Position numbers and translations under genes: made by a program. A stretch of 64,000 nt of DNA from Bradyrhizobium murdochi (GTDB lineage: Bacteria; Pseudomonadota; Alphaproteobacteria; Rhizobiales; Xanthobacteraceae), in contig NZ_AXAU01000020.1 in assembly GCF_000472965.1 (NCBI RefSeq), forward strand, positions 1-64,000, given 5' to 3'. Of the stretch, positions 34,015-42,044 are shown in pieces. The notes beneath the pieces were generated by a model. The model worked only from the letters and a program-made list of their open reading frames with translations. It was not told the origin of the DNA and did not search any database. Position 1 is the stretch's first letter. The number at the start of each line of letters is the position of its first letter.

Positions 34015-34480
34015 CTCGTCCAGCCTCAAGATAGTTGGAAATACGTCCTAAGCAGCCTAGCACTTTGTAGGACGGCTGTGACGATCGAATCGCCTAGGGC
34101 GAACTCAGGGCATGCGCGTGGCTCGGGGCCGGAGCGTGATGTCGGAGATGGGTCATTAGCGTCGTTTTGAGCGCTCGCCGGTCACTTCCTTTCTCCCCCG
34201 GTGAGCAGACATGCCGGGCGGCTGCTGGCATGTCTCAAACGGGCAAGAAGCGGACTACCCGCTCTGCGTTGGGGCAAGGCACGCCAGAAATTGCAATTTC
34301 GGCCAGTGTAGATGCAGCTCCTGCGCCCGTAAAGACCACCCAAAGCTCCCCACTTATGCTTGTCTCTCGCTTGACGATCAACGTCGCCCGAAAGAGTTTG
34401 CGCGCGACACCACCGGTAAAGACGATTTTTCCGAGAATGCAGGGCCTAGTCGTTGCGGCTATTACAGGACGGAGTTGCGG
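34015..34480. other. Gap with no supported gene
   Basis: A 105-codon open frame at 34167-34484 and the upstream extension of the aldo/keto reductase frame both have unnatural composition and no family features. No clear palindrome or terminator is seen. The last bases (GGAG at 34471-34474) are the binding site of the next gene. Confidence 0.5.
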
Positions 34481-35335
34481 GTGAAACAGTCATCCCACAA
34501 AGGTGCAGAGCTTGCTGGAACGATTGAACTCGGCGACCTGAAGGTTAACCGATTGGGTTTCGGCGCGATGCGTCTGTGCGGGGATTATGCCTGGGGACGA
34601 CCAAGGGATCGACAGCACGTCAATCGGGTTCTGCATCGAGCGGTCGAGCTTGGCGTTAATCTTATTGACACTGCGGATAGTTATGGCCCCGAGGCGAATG
34701 AGTTATTGATATCGCAGGCGCTGTATCCCTACCCGTCGGGTTTGGTTATTGCCACGAAAGGCGGGTTGGTGAGACCAAACCGCGGATCTTGGGTCCCGGA
34801 CGGTCGCCCCGACCATTTGCGGCGGGCGATTGAAGGCAGTTTGCAGCGCTTGCGGCTGGATCGCATCGATTTGTACCAATTACATGCGCCTGACCCCAAT
34901 GTGCCATTCACAGAATCGGTTGGAGCACTGGCGGATATGCAGCGCTTGGGCAAAATTCGCCATATAGGCGTCTCGAACGTCACGGTTGCCCAGCTCAAGG
35001 TCGCGCGCTCCATCACACCAATCGTGTCGGTTCAGAACGAGTACAATCTACGAAACCAAATTAGCGAAGATGTACTCGCCGCCTGCGAGCGTCTCGGAAT
35101 TGCTTTTCTGCCATGGTACCCTTTGGGCGGAAAGCGTGGCCTAAGGGCACAGAGGATAAAGGAAGTCGCCTCGCGTCGCGGCCTCACGCACGCTGCCCTG
35201 TCCCTCGCGTGGTTGCTCGCTAAATCACCTGTTATGCTGCCTATCCCGGGCACTCGATCCATCGATCATCTGGAAGATAATGTGCTTGCGGCCGCCCTCA
35301 AGCTTGAGCCGGAAGACCTCGACGATTTGGGATGA
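34481..35335 (+). CDS. Aldo/keto reductase, 284 aa
   Basis: An NADPH-dependent (alpha/beta)8 reductase. Family signatures are 'VNRLGFGAMRLCGDYAWG', 'GVNLIDTADSYGPEANELLISQAL' with catalytic Asp and Tyr, 'VIATKGG' with the Lys, 'DLYQLHAPDP' with the His, and 'PIPGTRSIDHLEDNV' for cofactor binding. The start is GTG 34481 with GGAG six bases upstream; the longer frame to 34211 is rejected. Codon use is less G+C-rich than in the flanking catabolic genes. It is isolated within the accessory-looking stretch. The physiological carbonyl substrate is unknown. Confidence 0.88.
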   Translation: MKQSSHKGAELAGTIELGDLKVNRLGFGAMRLCGDYAWGRPRDRQHVNRVLHRAVELGVNLIDTADSYGPEANELLISQALYPYPSGLVIATKGGLVRPNRGSWVPDGRPDHLRRAIEGSLQRLRLDRIDLYQLHAPDPNVPFTESVGALADMQRLGKIRHIGVSNVTVAQLKVARSITPIVSVQNEYNLRNQISEDVLAACERLGIAFLPWYPLGGKRGLRAQRIKEVASRRGLTHAALSLAWLLAKSPVMLPIPGTRSIDHLEDNVLAAALKLEPEDLDDLG

Positions 35336-35591
35336 AGGCGCGGCCAAGTAAGTCGTGCCGTTCGGGTCAGTAGACGACATCCGCTTACGTCAGTGATGTC
35401 TGCTTTGGGGTCAAGAACGACAAAGCTCAGTGTGAGCATAATAGGTCCGCTTTCGGGTGCATAGCGTCCGACCCGCTCCTTGGCGGGCCACATTGAGCCG
35501 GACTGTCTTGCCGTGATTCAAGTCCCCTTATCGCCTTCGTCCAGCTCGCATCCATCCGGCTATGGCTGGCTGCGCGTAGTGGGTCCACGCT
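35336..35591. other. Intergenic stretch without a gene
   Basis: No coding feature, clear hairpin or RNA gene is visible. Small fragments such as GACATCCGCTTACG look like decayed repeat sequence. It marks the right border of the accessory-looking region, after which normal high-G+C genes resume. Confidence 0.4.
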
Positions 35592-36101
35592 CTAGACCAT
35601 CCCTTCACGATCCGCGCGCTTCTTCTTTTTCGAGCGCTGCCAGACCACGCCGGGATATCCCTTCAGCGGCACCAGCGGTTCACCGGTATAGGCCCACTCC
35701 TGCAATTCCTCGATCGCGATGTGATAGAGCGGCTGGCGGCCGGTGCGGCCGGAGAACAGCGCTCGGGGGATGTTGACCATGTGCGGCGAGCGCGGACGCT
35801 CATAGACGACAGGCGTGCCGCAATTGGAGCAAAAACTGCGTACCGTCTTGGTAGCCTCGTCTTCGTACCGTGTGAGACTGGCCTTGCCCTTGGTAATGCG
35901 AAAACGCTTGCGCCAGCTTCCGACATAGGTCGCGTAGGCCGCGCCATGCGCGCGGCGACTGGCCGGCGAATGATCGTGCCAGGCCCAGCGCGCCGGCACG
36001 TCGATCTCGAAGGCGACCTTGCCGCACAGGCATTGGCCCGCGGCGGGTTTGCCGAGGGAGACGGCCTTGGTTTTTTTCTGCTCTTCCAGCTCAGGAAACA
36101 T
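35592..36101 (-). CDS. GFA-family (glutathione-dependent formaldehyde-activating-like) protein, 169 aa
   Basis: A zinc-binding Mss4-like fold. 'GQCLCGKVAFEIDVPARW' supplies the first CxCxxC-type ligands and 'SFCSNCGTPVVYE' the later CxxC. 'SWRKRFRITKGKASLTRYE' is typical of the family. ATG 36101 has GAGGG seven bases upstream; ATG 36131 would add ten residues. The highly basic end 'RSKKKKRADREG' is unusual. Members are linked to formaldehyde or glutathione chemistry but most are uncharacterised. It stands alone between repeats. Confidence 0.82.
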   Translation of the reverse strand: MFPELEEQKKTKAVSLGKPAAGQCLCGKVAFEIDVPARWAWHDHSPASRRAHGAAYATYVGSWRKRFRITKGKASLTRYEDEATKTVRSFCSNCGTPVVYERPRSPHMVNIPRALFSGRTGRQPLYHIAIEELQEWAYTGEPLVPLKGYPGVVWQRSKKKKRADREGMV

Positions 36102-36153
36102 GCTCCGGCCCTCGCCTTCATCTCTCGTCATTGTGAAGGGCCGATGGATACGA

Positions 36154-36235
36154 CGTCATTCCGGGATGGTGCGTTAGCACCAGACCCGGAATCTCGAGAT
36201 TCCGGGTTCGATGCTTTGCATCGCCCCGGAATGAC
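36154..36235. repeat. Palindromic intergenic repeat, family B copy 2
   Basis: GTCATTCCGGGATGG and its counterpart CCCCGGAATGAC flank a core GAATCTCGAGATTC palindrome. It shares arms and core with 15179-15279. It lies between the GFA gene and the Old Yellow Enzyme gene. Confidence 0.78.
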
Positions 36236-36273
36236 AGGCCCTATTAGCTTTGCTCGCGACAGCGGCAGGAGCT

Positions 36274-37398
36274 TCACGCCTGCTCCAGCTCGTTGTGCTC
36301 CGGATAGTCCGTATAGCCCGTCACATCGCCGCCGTAGAACGTCGCGCGATTATAGGGCGTCAGCGGGAAGCCGCGCTGCAGCCTGCGCGGCAGGTCCGGA
36401 TTCGAAATGAAGATGCGGCCGAAAGCGACCGCGTCAGCATGGCCATCCCTGACCGCCGCATCGGCGGTCTCGCCGGTGAAGCCGCCGGCCGTGATCAGCA
36501 CACCCTTCCAAATCGGGCGGAACAGCACCATCGCAGACGGCACGTTCTGGTGGTTGACCTCGGCGCGGCCGGCGCCGGAGGAGCGCGGCTCGATGAAATG
36601 CAGGTAGGCGAGGCCAAGCGGACTGAGCTGTTCGACGGCATACGTGTAAAGCGGCATCGGGTCCGGCTCGCCGCTGCCGTTGGCGACGCCATAGGGCGAC
36701 AACCGCACGCCGACGCGGTCGGCTCCCCAGACCTCGACCACGGCCCTGGTCACCTCCATCAGGAAGCGCACGCGGTTCGGAATCGAGCCCCCATACTGAT
36801 CGGTGCGCAGGTTGGTGTGCGACTGCAAGAACTGCTCGATCAGATAGCCGTTGGCGCCGTGCACCTCGACGCCGTCGAAGCCGGCGGCAAGCGCGTTCTT
36901 CGCGGCCTGACGATAGGCGTCGATCACGCCCGGAATTTCCGACGTCTCAAGCGCGCGCGGCGTCTCGTAAGGCACCGCCTTGCCGTCTGCCGTGCCCGTC
37001 TTCAGGTCGGCGATCGGCACCGCCGATGGCGCGACCGGCAACACGCCGCCCGGCTGGAAGGAGGAATGCGAGACACGCCCGACATGCCAGAGCTGCAGGA
37101 AAATGATTCCGCCCTTGGCGTGTACCGCATCGACCACCTCGCGCCAGCCTTCGATCTGCGCTTCCGTATAGATGCCGGGAACGCCGGGGCTGCCGAAGCC
37201 CGTCGCCATCACGGGCGAGGCTTCGGCGATGAGCAATCCGCCCGGCGTCGCGCGCTGCGCATAATATTCCGCATTCAGCGGCCGCGGCGCGAGGCTCGGC
37301 TTCGCCGCTCGCATCCGCGTCAGGGGCGCCAACGCGAGACGATGATTGAGCCTGTAGGGGCCGACCTTGAGCGGCGAAAACAACGATGGATAATTCAT
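36274..37398 (-). CDS. Old Yellow Enzyme-family alkene reductase, 374 aa
   Basis: An FMN-dependent, NAD(P)H-using ene-reductase (NemA/OYE type). 'LSPLKVGPYRLNHRLALAPLTRMRA' is the canonical opening. 'FDGVEVHGANGYLIEQFLQSHTNLRTDQYGGSIPNRVRFL' carries the conserved active-site region, and 'HADAVAFGRIFISNPDLPRRLQRGFPL' the phosphate-binding end. The length is normal. ATG 37398 has GGAAGAG upstream. Such enzymes reduce activated C=C or nitro groups in detoxification. No regulator (NemR type) is adjacent. Confidence 0.9.
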   Translation of the reverse strand: MNYPSLFSPLKVGPYRLNHRLALAPLTRMRAAKPSLAPRPLNAEYYAQRATPGGLLIAEASPVMATGFGSPGVPGIYTEAQIEGWREVVDAVHAKGGIIFLQLWHVGRVSHSSFQPGGVLPVAPSAVPIADLKTGTADGKAVPYETPRALETSEIPGVIDAYRQAAKNALAAGFDGVEVHGANGYLIEQFLQSHTNLRTDQYGGSIPNRVRFLMEVTRAVVEVWGADRVGVRLSPYGVANGSGEPDPMPLYTYAVEQLSPLGLAYLHFIEPRSSGAGRAEVNHQNVPSAMVLFRPIWKGVLITAGGFTGETADAAVRDGHADAVAFGRIFISNPDLPRRLQRGFPLTPYNRATFYGGDVTGYTDYPEHNELEQA

Positions 37399-37718
37399 GT
37401 CTCTTCCAGAACCCTGTGTTGATACCGATATGTAACCGGTTCAGCTTGGTCGTAAAAGATTTCGGTCGCAACGTGTAGCCTCGACGCGAGCGAGCACATC
37501 TTCCATGCAAAAACCGAACGGCAAGCCGCTCCTTCGCGCAGCGTCCGTATCGACATCGACGCGACGGGGCGCATCGGCCCCGGCAAGATCGAACGCAATG
37601 CCGCCAGCGCCACGCGCCAGGAGCTCGAGGCGCTGCTCAAGGAGACCGGACGGCCTCGAAGAGTGGCCAGCCGACAAATAAGAAAGTGATGGCTCGAAGT
37701 CGCCGCGGACTCTCTTCA
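37399..37718. other. Gap with a possible short coding remnant
   Basis: On the plus strand near 37530-37690 one frame reads 'RIDIDATGRIGPGKIERN' then 'QELEALLKETGRPRR' to a stop. The first part recalls the N-terminus of ModE-like winged-helix regulators, but there is no start codon after the upstream stop and no helix-turn-helix. It is best viewed as unsupported or a remnant. The promoter of the Old Yellow Enzyme gene lies at the left. Confidence 0.3.
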
Positions 37719-37843
37719 CCTCTCCCGCTTGCGGGGGAGGTCGGATCGCATTGAATAATGCGATCCGGGTGGGGGCTCTCTCCACATTATGACTTGCGGA
37801 GAGAGCCCCCACCCCAGCCCTCCCCCGCAAGCGGGAGAGGGAG
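37719..37843. repeat. Long palindromic intergenic repeat (CTCTCCCGC family)
   Basis: CCTCTCCCGCTTGCGGGGGAGG at the left end is mirrored by CCTCCCCCGCAAGCGGGAGAGG at the right end, and GTGGGGGCTCTCTCC pairs with GGAGAGAGCCCCCAC inside. It can fold into a hairpin of over 100 bases. It follows the stop of the aldehyde dehydrogenase gene and may also serve as a terminator. Confidence 0.85.
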
Positions 37844-37861
37844 CGCAATCCCTACGCGGCG

Positions 37862-39358
37862 CTAGGCCGTCTTGATCCAGACCGCTTTGACGTTGAGATA
37901 TTCCTCGACGTGCTGCTTGCCGGACTCGCGGCCATAGCCGCTCATCTTGTAGCCGCCGAACGGCACGGCCGGGTCCATCGCCTGATAGCAGTTCACCCAG
38001 ACCGAACCGGCGCGCAGCGCCTTCGCGACCTGGTGCGCCTTGCTGACATTGGTGGTCCAGACGCCGCTGCCCAAGCCGAAGGTGGTGGCATTGGCGCGCT
38101 TGACCAGCTCGTCGGTATCCTTGAAGGAGATCGCCGAGATCACGGGGCCGAAGATTTCCTCCTGCGCAATCCGCATATTGTCCTGCACGTTGGCGAACAC
38201 GGTTGGCTGCACGAAAAAGCCCTTCGAGAGCGCGCCTTCGGTCAGACGGCCGCCGCCGGCCACTGCTTTAGCGCCTTCCTTCTGGCCGATGTCGAGGTAA
38301 CCGGCGACGCGGTCCATCTGCTGCTGCGAGACCAACGGCCCGATCTGCGTGCCCGGATCGAGGCCGTTGCCGACCTGCAGCTTCTTGCCGAATTCGGCGA
38401 CGCGGCCGACGAATTCGTCATAGACGTTCTCTTCGACGAACAGCCGCGTACCCGCGCTGCAGATCTGCCCGGAATTGGCAAACACCGCCATCGCGGCGCC
38501 CGGCACCGCTGCGTCGAGATCGGCATCGGCGAACACGATGTCGGGCGACTTGCCACCGAGTTCGAGCGACACGCGCTTGAGGTTGCCGGCGGAGGCGCGG
38601 ATGATCGATTGCCCCGTGACGTGCGAGCCGGTGAAGGCGACCTTGTCGACATCGGGATGCGACGCCAGCGCCGCGCCGGCGGTCTCGCCATAGCCGGGCA
38701 CGACGTTGACGACGCCAGGCGGGACGCCGGCTTCCATGCAGAGCTCGGCGAGCCGCAGCGAGGTCAGCGGCGCTTCCTCGGCGGGCTTCAACACGACGGT
38801 GCAGCCGGTTGCGATCGCAGGACCGATCTTCCAGACGGTCGCAGCGAGCGGGCCGTTCCAGGGGATGATCGCTCCGACCACGCCGACCGGCTCCTTCAAC
38901 GTGTAAGAGAAGATATCGCCGGGCAACGAGTTCTCGATGGTCTCGCCGTGCAGCGCCGTCGCCTGCCCGGCGTAATAGCGGAGCATGCCGAGCACGCGCA
39001 GCTTGTTGCCACGGGTGCGGCTGATCGGCGCGCCCATGTCCATCGTGTCGAGCTGCGACAGCTCCTCGAAATGCTTCTCGACGAGATCGGCGAGCTTCAG
39101 CAGCAGGCCTTGCCGCTCATACGGCCTGACCTTGCTCCACGGTCCCTCGAAGGCGCGGCGGGCCGCCGCCACGGCGCGGTTGATGTCCTCCGCGTCACCT
39201 TCGGCGACGGTCGCGAGCAATTCGCCGGTCGCCGGATTGTGGGTCTCGAACTGTTTGCCGGAGGCGGCGTCGACCCACTGGCCGTCGATCAGCATCCTCT
39301 TGTAGGAACCATCCGCGTAAGGATGGCGCGTGATCGGAATTGCCTGCGTCACAGCCAT
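37862..39358 (-). CDS. NAD(P)-dependent aldehyde dehydrogenase, 498 aa
   Basis: A betaine-aldehyde/phenylacetaldehyde-type ALDH. The cofactor region includes 'GAIIPWNGPLAATVWKIGPAIATGCTVVLKPAEEAPLTSLRLAEL'. The catalytic Glu is in 'SLELGGKSPDIVFADAD' and the catalytic Cys in 'FANSGQICSAGTRLFVEE'. The C-terminal 'AVPFGGYKMSGYGRESGKQHVEEYLNVKAVWI' is canonical. ATG 39358 is preceded by AAGGGAGAG. It is divergent from an SDR dehydrogenase, suggesting alcohol-aldehyde-acid conversion. The substrate is not determined. Confidence 0.92.
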   Translation of the reverse strand: MAVTQAIPITRHPYADGSYKRMLIDGQWVDAASGKQFETHNPATGELLATVAEGDAEDINRAVAAARRAFEGPWSKVRPYERQGLLLKLADLVEKHFEELSQLDTMDMGAPISRTRGNKLRVLGMLRYYAGQATALHGETIENSLPGDIFSYTLKEPVGVVGAIIPWNGPLAATVWKIGPAIATGCTVVLKPAEEAPLTSLRLAELCMEAGVPPGVVNVVPGYGETAGAALASHPDVDKVAFTGSHVTGQSIIRASAGNLKRVSLELGGKSPDIVFADADLDAAVPGAAMAVFANSGQICSAGTRLFVEENVYDEFVGRVAEFGKKLQVGNGLDPGTQIGPLVSQQQMDRVAGYLDIGQKEGAKAVAGGGRLTEGALSKGFFVQPTVFANVQDNMRIAQEEIFGPVISAISFKDTDELVKRANATTFGLGSGVWTTNVSKAHQVAKALRAGSVWVNCYQAMDPAVPFGGYKMSGYGRESGKQHVEEYLNVKAVWIKTA

Positions 39359-39549
39359 GTTTACTCTCCCTTGAAGTCGGTTGGAATTTTATGCCGCTAT
39401 GTTTGCTCATCAATAGCCGTGGCATGAAACCGTAATGCTGCCGGATGATCGCGGAAAGCGGCCGATGCGAAAACCTCCCATACCCATTCGTACATGGTAG
39501 TCTAGGCGTCCGCCTGCGAGTACATAGCTCATCTGTCCGGAGAATGACG

Positions 39550-40401
39550 ATGCCCCATCCTGCGATGTCGCCAAATCATGTTGCCGTGATCACGGGAGGC
39601 GCCTCCGGCATCGGGCTCGCCGCCGCGATGCGTTTCGCCGGCTTCGGCATGAAGGTGTGCATCGCCGACATCGGCGCCGAGCGCCTCGCCGAGGCCGCGG
39701 CCAGACTGGCAGCCGTCGCCAAAGGCGGCGCGGCCGACATCATGACGGCACCGGTCGACGTCAGCCGTTTCGATGAGGTTGCGGGCCTCGAAGCCGCTGT
39801 GCAAAAGCGGTTCGGCGGCACCGACATTCTGATGAACAATGCCGGCATTGGCCCGGACAGTAACAGTTTTGGCCCGCTGGAGAACTGGCAGCGCATTCTC
39901 GCGGTGAACCTGTGGGGCGTCATTCACGGCACGCAAGTTTTCGTGCCTCACATGGTCGAACGCGGACGGCCCGGTCTCGTGATCAACACCGGCTCCAAGC
40001 AAGGCATCACGACGCCGCCCGGCAATCCCGCCTACAACGTCTCGAAGGCCGGCGTGAAAGCGCAGACAGAAGCGCTGCAGCACGAACTGCGGAACCTGCC
40101 AGGCTGCAAGATCAGCGCGCATCTGATGCTCCCCGGCCACGTCTTCACTCCCCTGACCGCGCGGGGCCGTACCGAGAAGCCGCCCGGCGCCTGGACGCCG
40201 GAGCAAACGATCGATTTCATGATCGAACGCATCGACGCCAGCGACTTCTACATCCTCTGTCCGGACAACGACGTACCGCGGCAACTCGACGAGCGGCGCA
40301 TGCTGTGGGCGATCGGCGACATCGTGGAGAACCGCCCCGCACTGTCGCGTTGGCATCCGGATTATGCGGAGGCGTTCGCCAGATTTGTGAAGGGGGAGTA
40401 G
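39550..40401 (+). CDS. Short-chain dehydrogenase/reductase, 283 aa
   Basis: A classical SDR with cofactor motif 'TGGASGIGLAAAM' near residues 15-27, 'NNAGIG' near 98, catalytic Ser in 'VINTGSKQG' and Tyr/Lys in 'AYNVSKAGVKAQ'. The Asp in 'VCIADIGAE' suggests NAD(H) preference. ATG 39550 is eight bases from GGAG; ATG 39544 is too close. It faces away from the aldehyde dehydrogenase gene. The C-terminal extension (about 230-283) is slightly long for the family. The substrate is unknown. Confidence 0.88.
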   Translation: MPHPAMSPNHVAVITGGASGIGLAAAMRFAGFGMKVCIADIGAERLAEAAARLAAVAKGGAADIMTAPVDVSRFDEVAGLEAAVQKRFGGTDILMNNAGIGPDSNSFGPLENWQRILAVNLWGVIHGTQVFVPHMVERGRPGLVINTGSKQGITTPPGNPAYNVSKAGVKAQTEALQHELRNLPGCKISAHLMLPGHVFTPLTARGRTEKPPGAWTPEQTIDFMIERIDASDFYILCPDNDVPRQLDERRMLWAIGDIVENRPALSRWHPDYAEAFARFVKGE

Positions 40402-40415
40402 CCGGACGGTGGAAT

Positions 40416-40505
40416 CGTAGGGTGGGCAAAGCGGAGCGTGCCCACCCTCGCGAGCGCGGCATTAAAATGGTGGGCGCGTCGCTTTGCTCCTTTGCCCACC
40501 CTACA
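40416..40505. repeat. Palindromic intergenic repeat, family A copy 3
   Basis: CGTAGGGTGGGCAAAG at the left is mirrored by CTTTGCCCACCCTAC at the right, with an inner GTGCCCACC. It lies between convergent genes, like copy 2. The interior differs more from copies 1 and 2 than the arms do. Confidence 0.82.
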
Positions 40506-40514
40506 AACCGAGCG

Positions 40515-40721
40515 CTACAGCGTTACCTGCTTGTCGCCGCATTGCTTGCAGACGTATTTGACGCGGGTCGCGCCCTTCTCGGCCTGGACGCGGTTCGGTG
40601 CGCCGCATTTGCCGCAGACCGCCTCGATCCTGGTGTTGCCCTGCTTGATGACGAGGGCCTTCTTTTCCATCGTCTCGCGGATCAGCCGCTCTGCCTCTTC
40701 ACGCATCGCTTGCTTCGACAT
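40515..40721 (-). CDS. Small zinc-ribbon protein, 68 aa
   Basis: An N-terminal charged helix 'KQAMREEAERLIRETMEKKALVIKQG' is followed by a zinc ribbon with 'CGKCG' and 'CKQCG' pairs about 22 residues apart (residues 37-62). The product is soluble. Start ATG 40721 has AGG about five bases upstream; ATG 40724 is adjacent to it and too close. It may bind nucleic acid or a protein partner; nothing more can be said. The gene sits beside a repeat and is transcribed toward the SDR gene. Confidence 0.65.
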   Translation of the reverse strand: MSKQAMREEAERLIRETMEKKALVIKQGNTRIEAVCGKCGAPNRVQAEKGATRVKYVCKQCGDKQVTL

Positions 40722-40829
40722 CATCCTGCCCTGTCATGAACCGCTACGGGGCGCGGTCTTATCACAGTCAAAACCCATTTCGTAGGTCGGGCGCGAAAAA
40801 TCGTAAGACAAAAATTGCGTGACCGAACG

Positions 40830-42044
40830 TCAGACTGTTTCCGGCGTCAGCGACAGCAGGCGCCGCACCAAAGCGAGCGCGGTTTCGGTAGCCGGATCGG
40901 CCGAGATGACGGGAACCGCCAGCGCAATGACGTCGAGCGGATCGTGCGACAGGACGATGAGGTGCGTCGCGCTGTTCGCCTTCATCAGTGACATGACGCG
41001 CTCGACGGCGGGATCGGCTGCAACAAGCCCCCATGGCGCGTCGGGGCGGCGCAGCACCCGCCGGTTCGATAGGAAATCACGCAGCAGCGCAGGATCGTAG
41101 GCCGCAAGTTCGCCTTCCCGATAACGCCGGGCGCTCTCGAAGATCGGATGACGCGCGAGTTCCGCGATCAGCGCGTCGCGCGTTCTGGCTGGCGAGGCCG
41201 CGACGGAGTTGAGAACACCGGGCACTTGGGATTCGAAGTGGGCGCGCAGCGCGTCCACCATCAACCCGATGGTGAGAACGCCCGCGATCGCAATCGCGCA
41301 AAATCGCATGACCTGCGCCGCATCGGCGTCCGGTGCGACAAACGCCGCGGCAAAACCGAGAAGCGCCGAACTCGACAGCCGCAACGCCGTCATCATCAAC
41401 GCCTGACGCTGCGTCTCTGCGCCGCGTTCAGCGATCAATATCGCGGTAACGACGAGCAATGCTCCCAATGCCCCGAGCCTGACCGGAATATCCGGAAACA
41501 GCACCCTGAAATCGGTGATGATGAAGGGAATGACAAGGATGGCGCCGACCGCGAGACGGCCAACGATGCGATTCTCCGATACCATCAACGTGGCGCGGTC
41601 GCGCATCGCCAGCAACCAGGCGCAGATGGCGAAGCCGCCAAGCTGAAACAACGCGAGCAGGATGGCGGTGGGCATTGCGAGGGTTTCCAACCCGGCAGCG
41701 CCGGCGAGACCGAGCGCGATACCGCCGCCGAGAAGCGCGATCTTGGCCGGGCGCGGGGCATGACGCCGCAGGATACCTTCGGTGACCAGCAATGCGCCGA
41801 GCGGGATCATCGCGGCCGGAATTGCCGACAGGTTGTTGAGCACCGTGCTGCCGCTCCACCACGCGATGCCACGCACCAGGAACAGCAGCGCGATAATACC
41901 GAGCGCGACCAGAAGACGCCGTGTCAGCGGGCCCTTGGGATCGCGCCGGTACAGCGTGATCATGGCGACGCCAAGCCCGATCGCGCCGCAGAGATTGACG
42001 ATGGAATCGGCGATCATGCCAGATGTCATTTCACCTGGTGTCAT
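40830..42044 (-). CDS. Polytopic membrane protein with C-terminal soluble domain, 404 aa
   Basis: I do not recognise the family. Hydrophobic segments lie near residues 10-30, 43-62, 70-90, 100-120, 127-145, 163-180, 187-203, 215-235 and 243-262. The region after about 270 is soluble and helical, ending in 'LLSLTPETV'. Its ATG (42044) overlaps the upstream gene's stop by four bases, so the two are translationally coupled. The pairing with a GNAT-like protein suggests a membrane-associated modification system, which is inference. An N-terminal extension of the frame to 42275 is the overlap shadow of the neighbour. Confidence 0.7.
   Translation of the reverse strand: MTPGEMTSGMIADSIVNLCGAIGLGVAMITLYRRDPKGPLTRRLLVALGIIALLFLVRGIAWWSGSTVLNNLSAIPAAMIPLGALLVTEGILRRHAPRPAKIALLGGGIALGLAGAAGLETLAMPTAILLALFQLGGFAICAWLLAMRDRATLMVSENRIVGRLAVGAILVIPFIITDFRVLFPDIPVRLGALGALLVVTAILIAERGAETQRQALMMTALRLSSSALLGFAAAFVAPDADAAQVMRFCAIAIAGVLTIGLMVDALRAHFESQVPGVLNSVAASPARTRDALIAELARHPIFESARRYREGELAAYDPALLRDFLSNRRVLRRPDAPWGLVAADPAVERVMSLMKANSATHLIVLSHDPLDVIALAVPVISADPATETALALVRRLLSLTPETV

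Noticed and set aside
34167..34484. 105-codon frame before the aldo/keto reductase
   Set aside because: No binding site, no family features and unnatural composition; the overlap with the next gene's binding site also argues against it.
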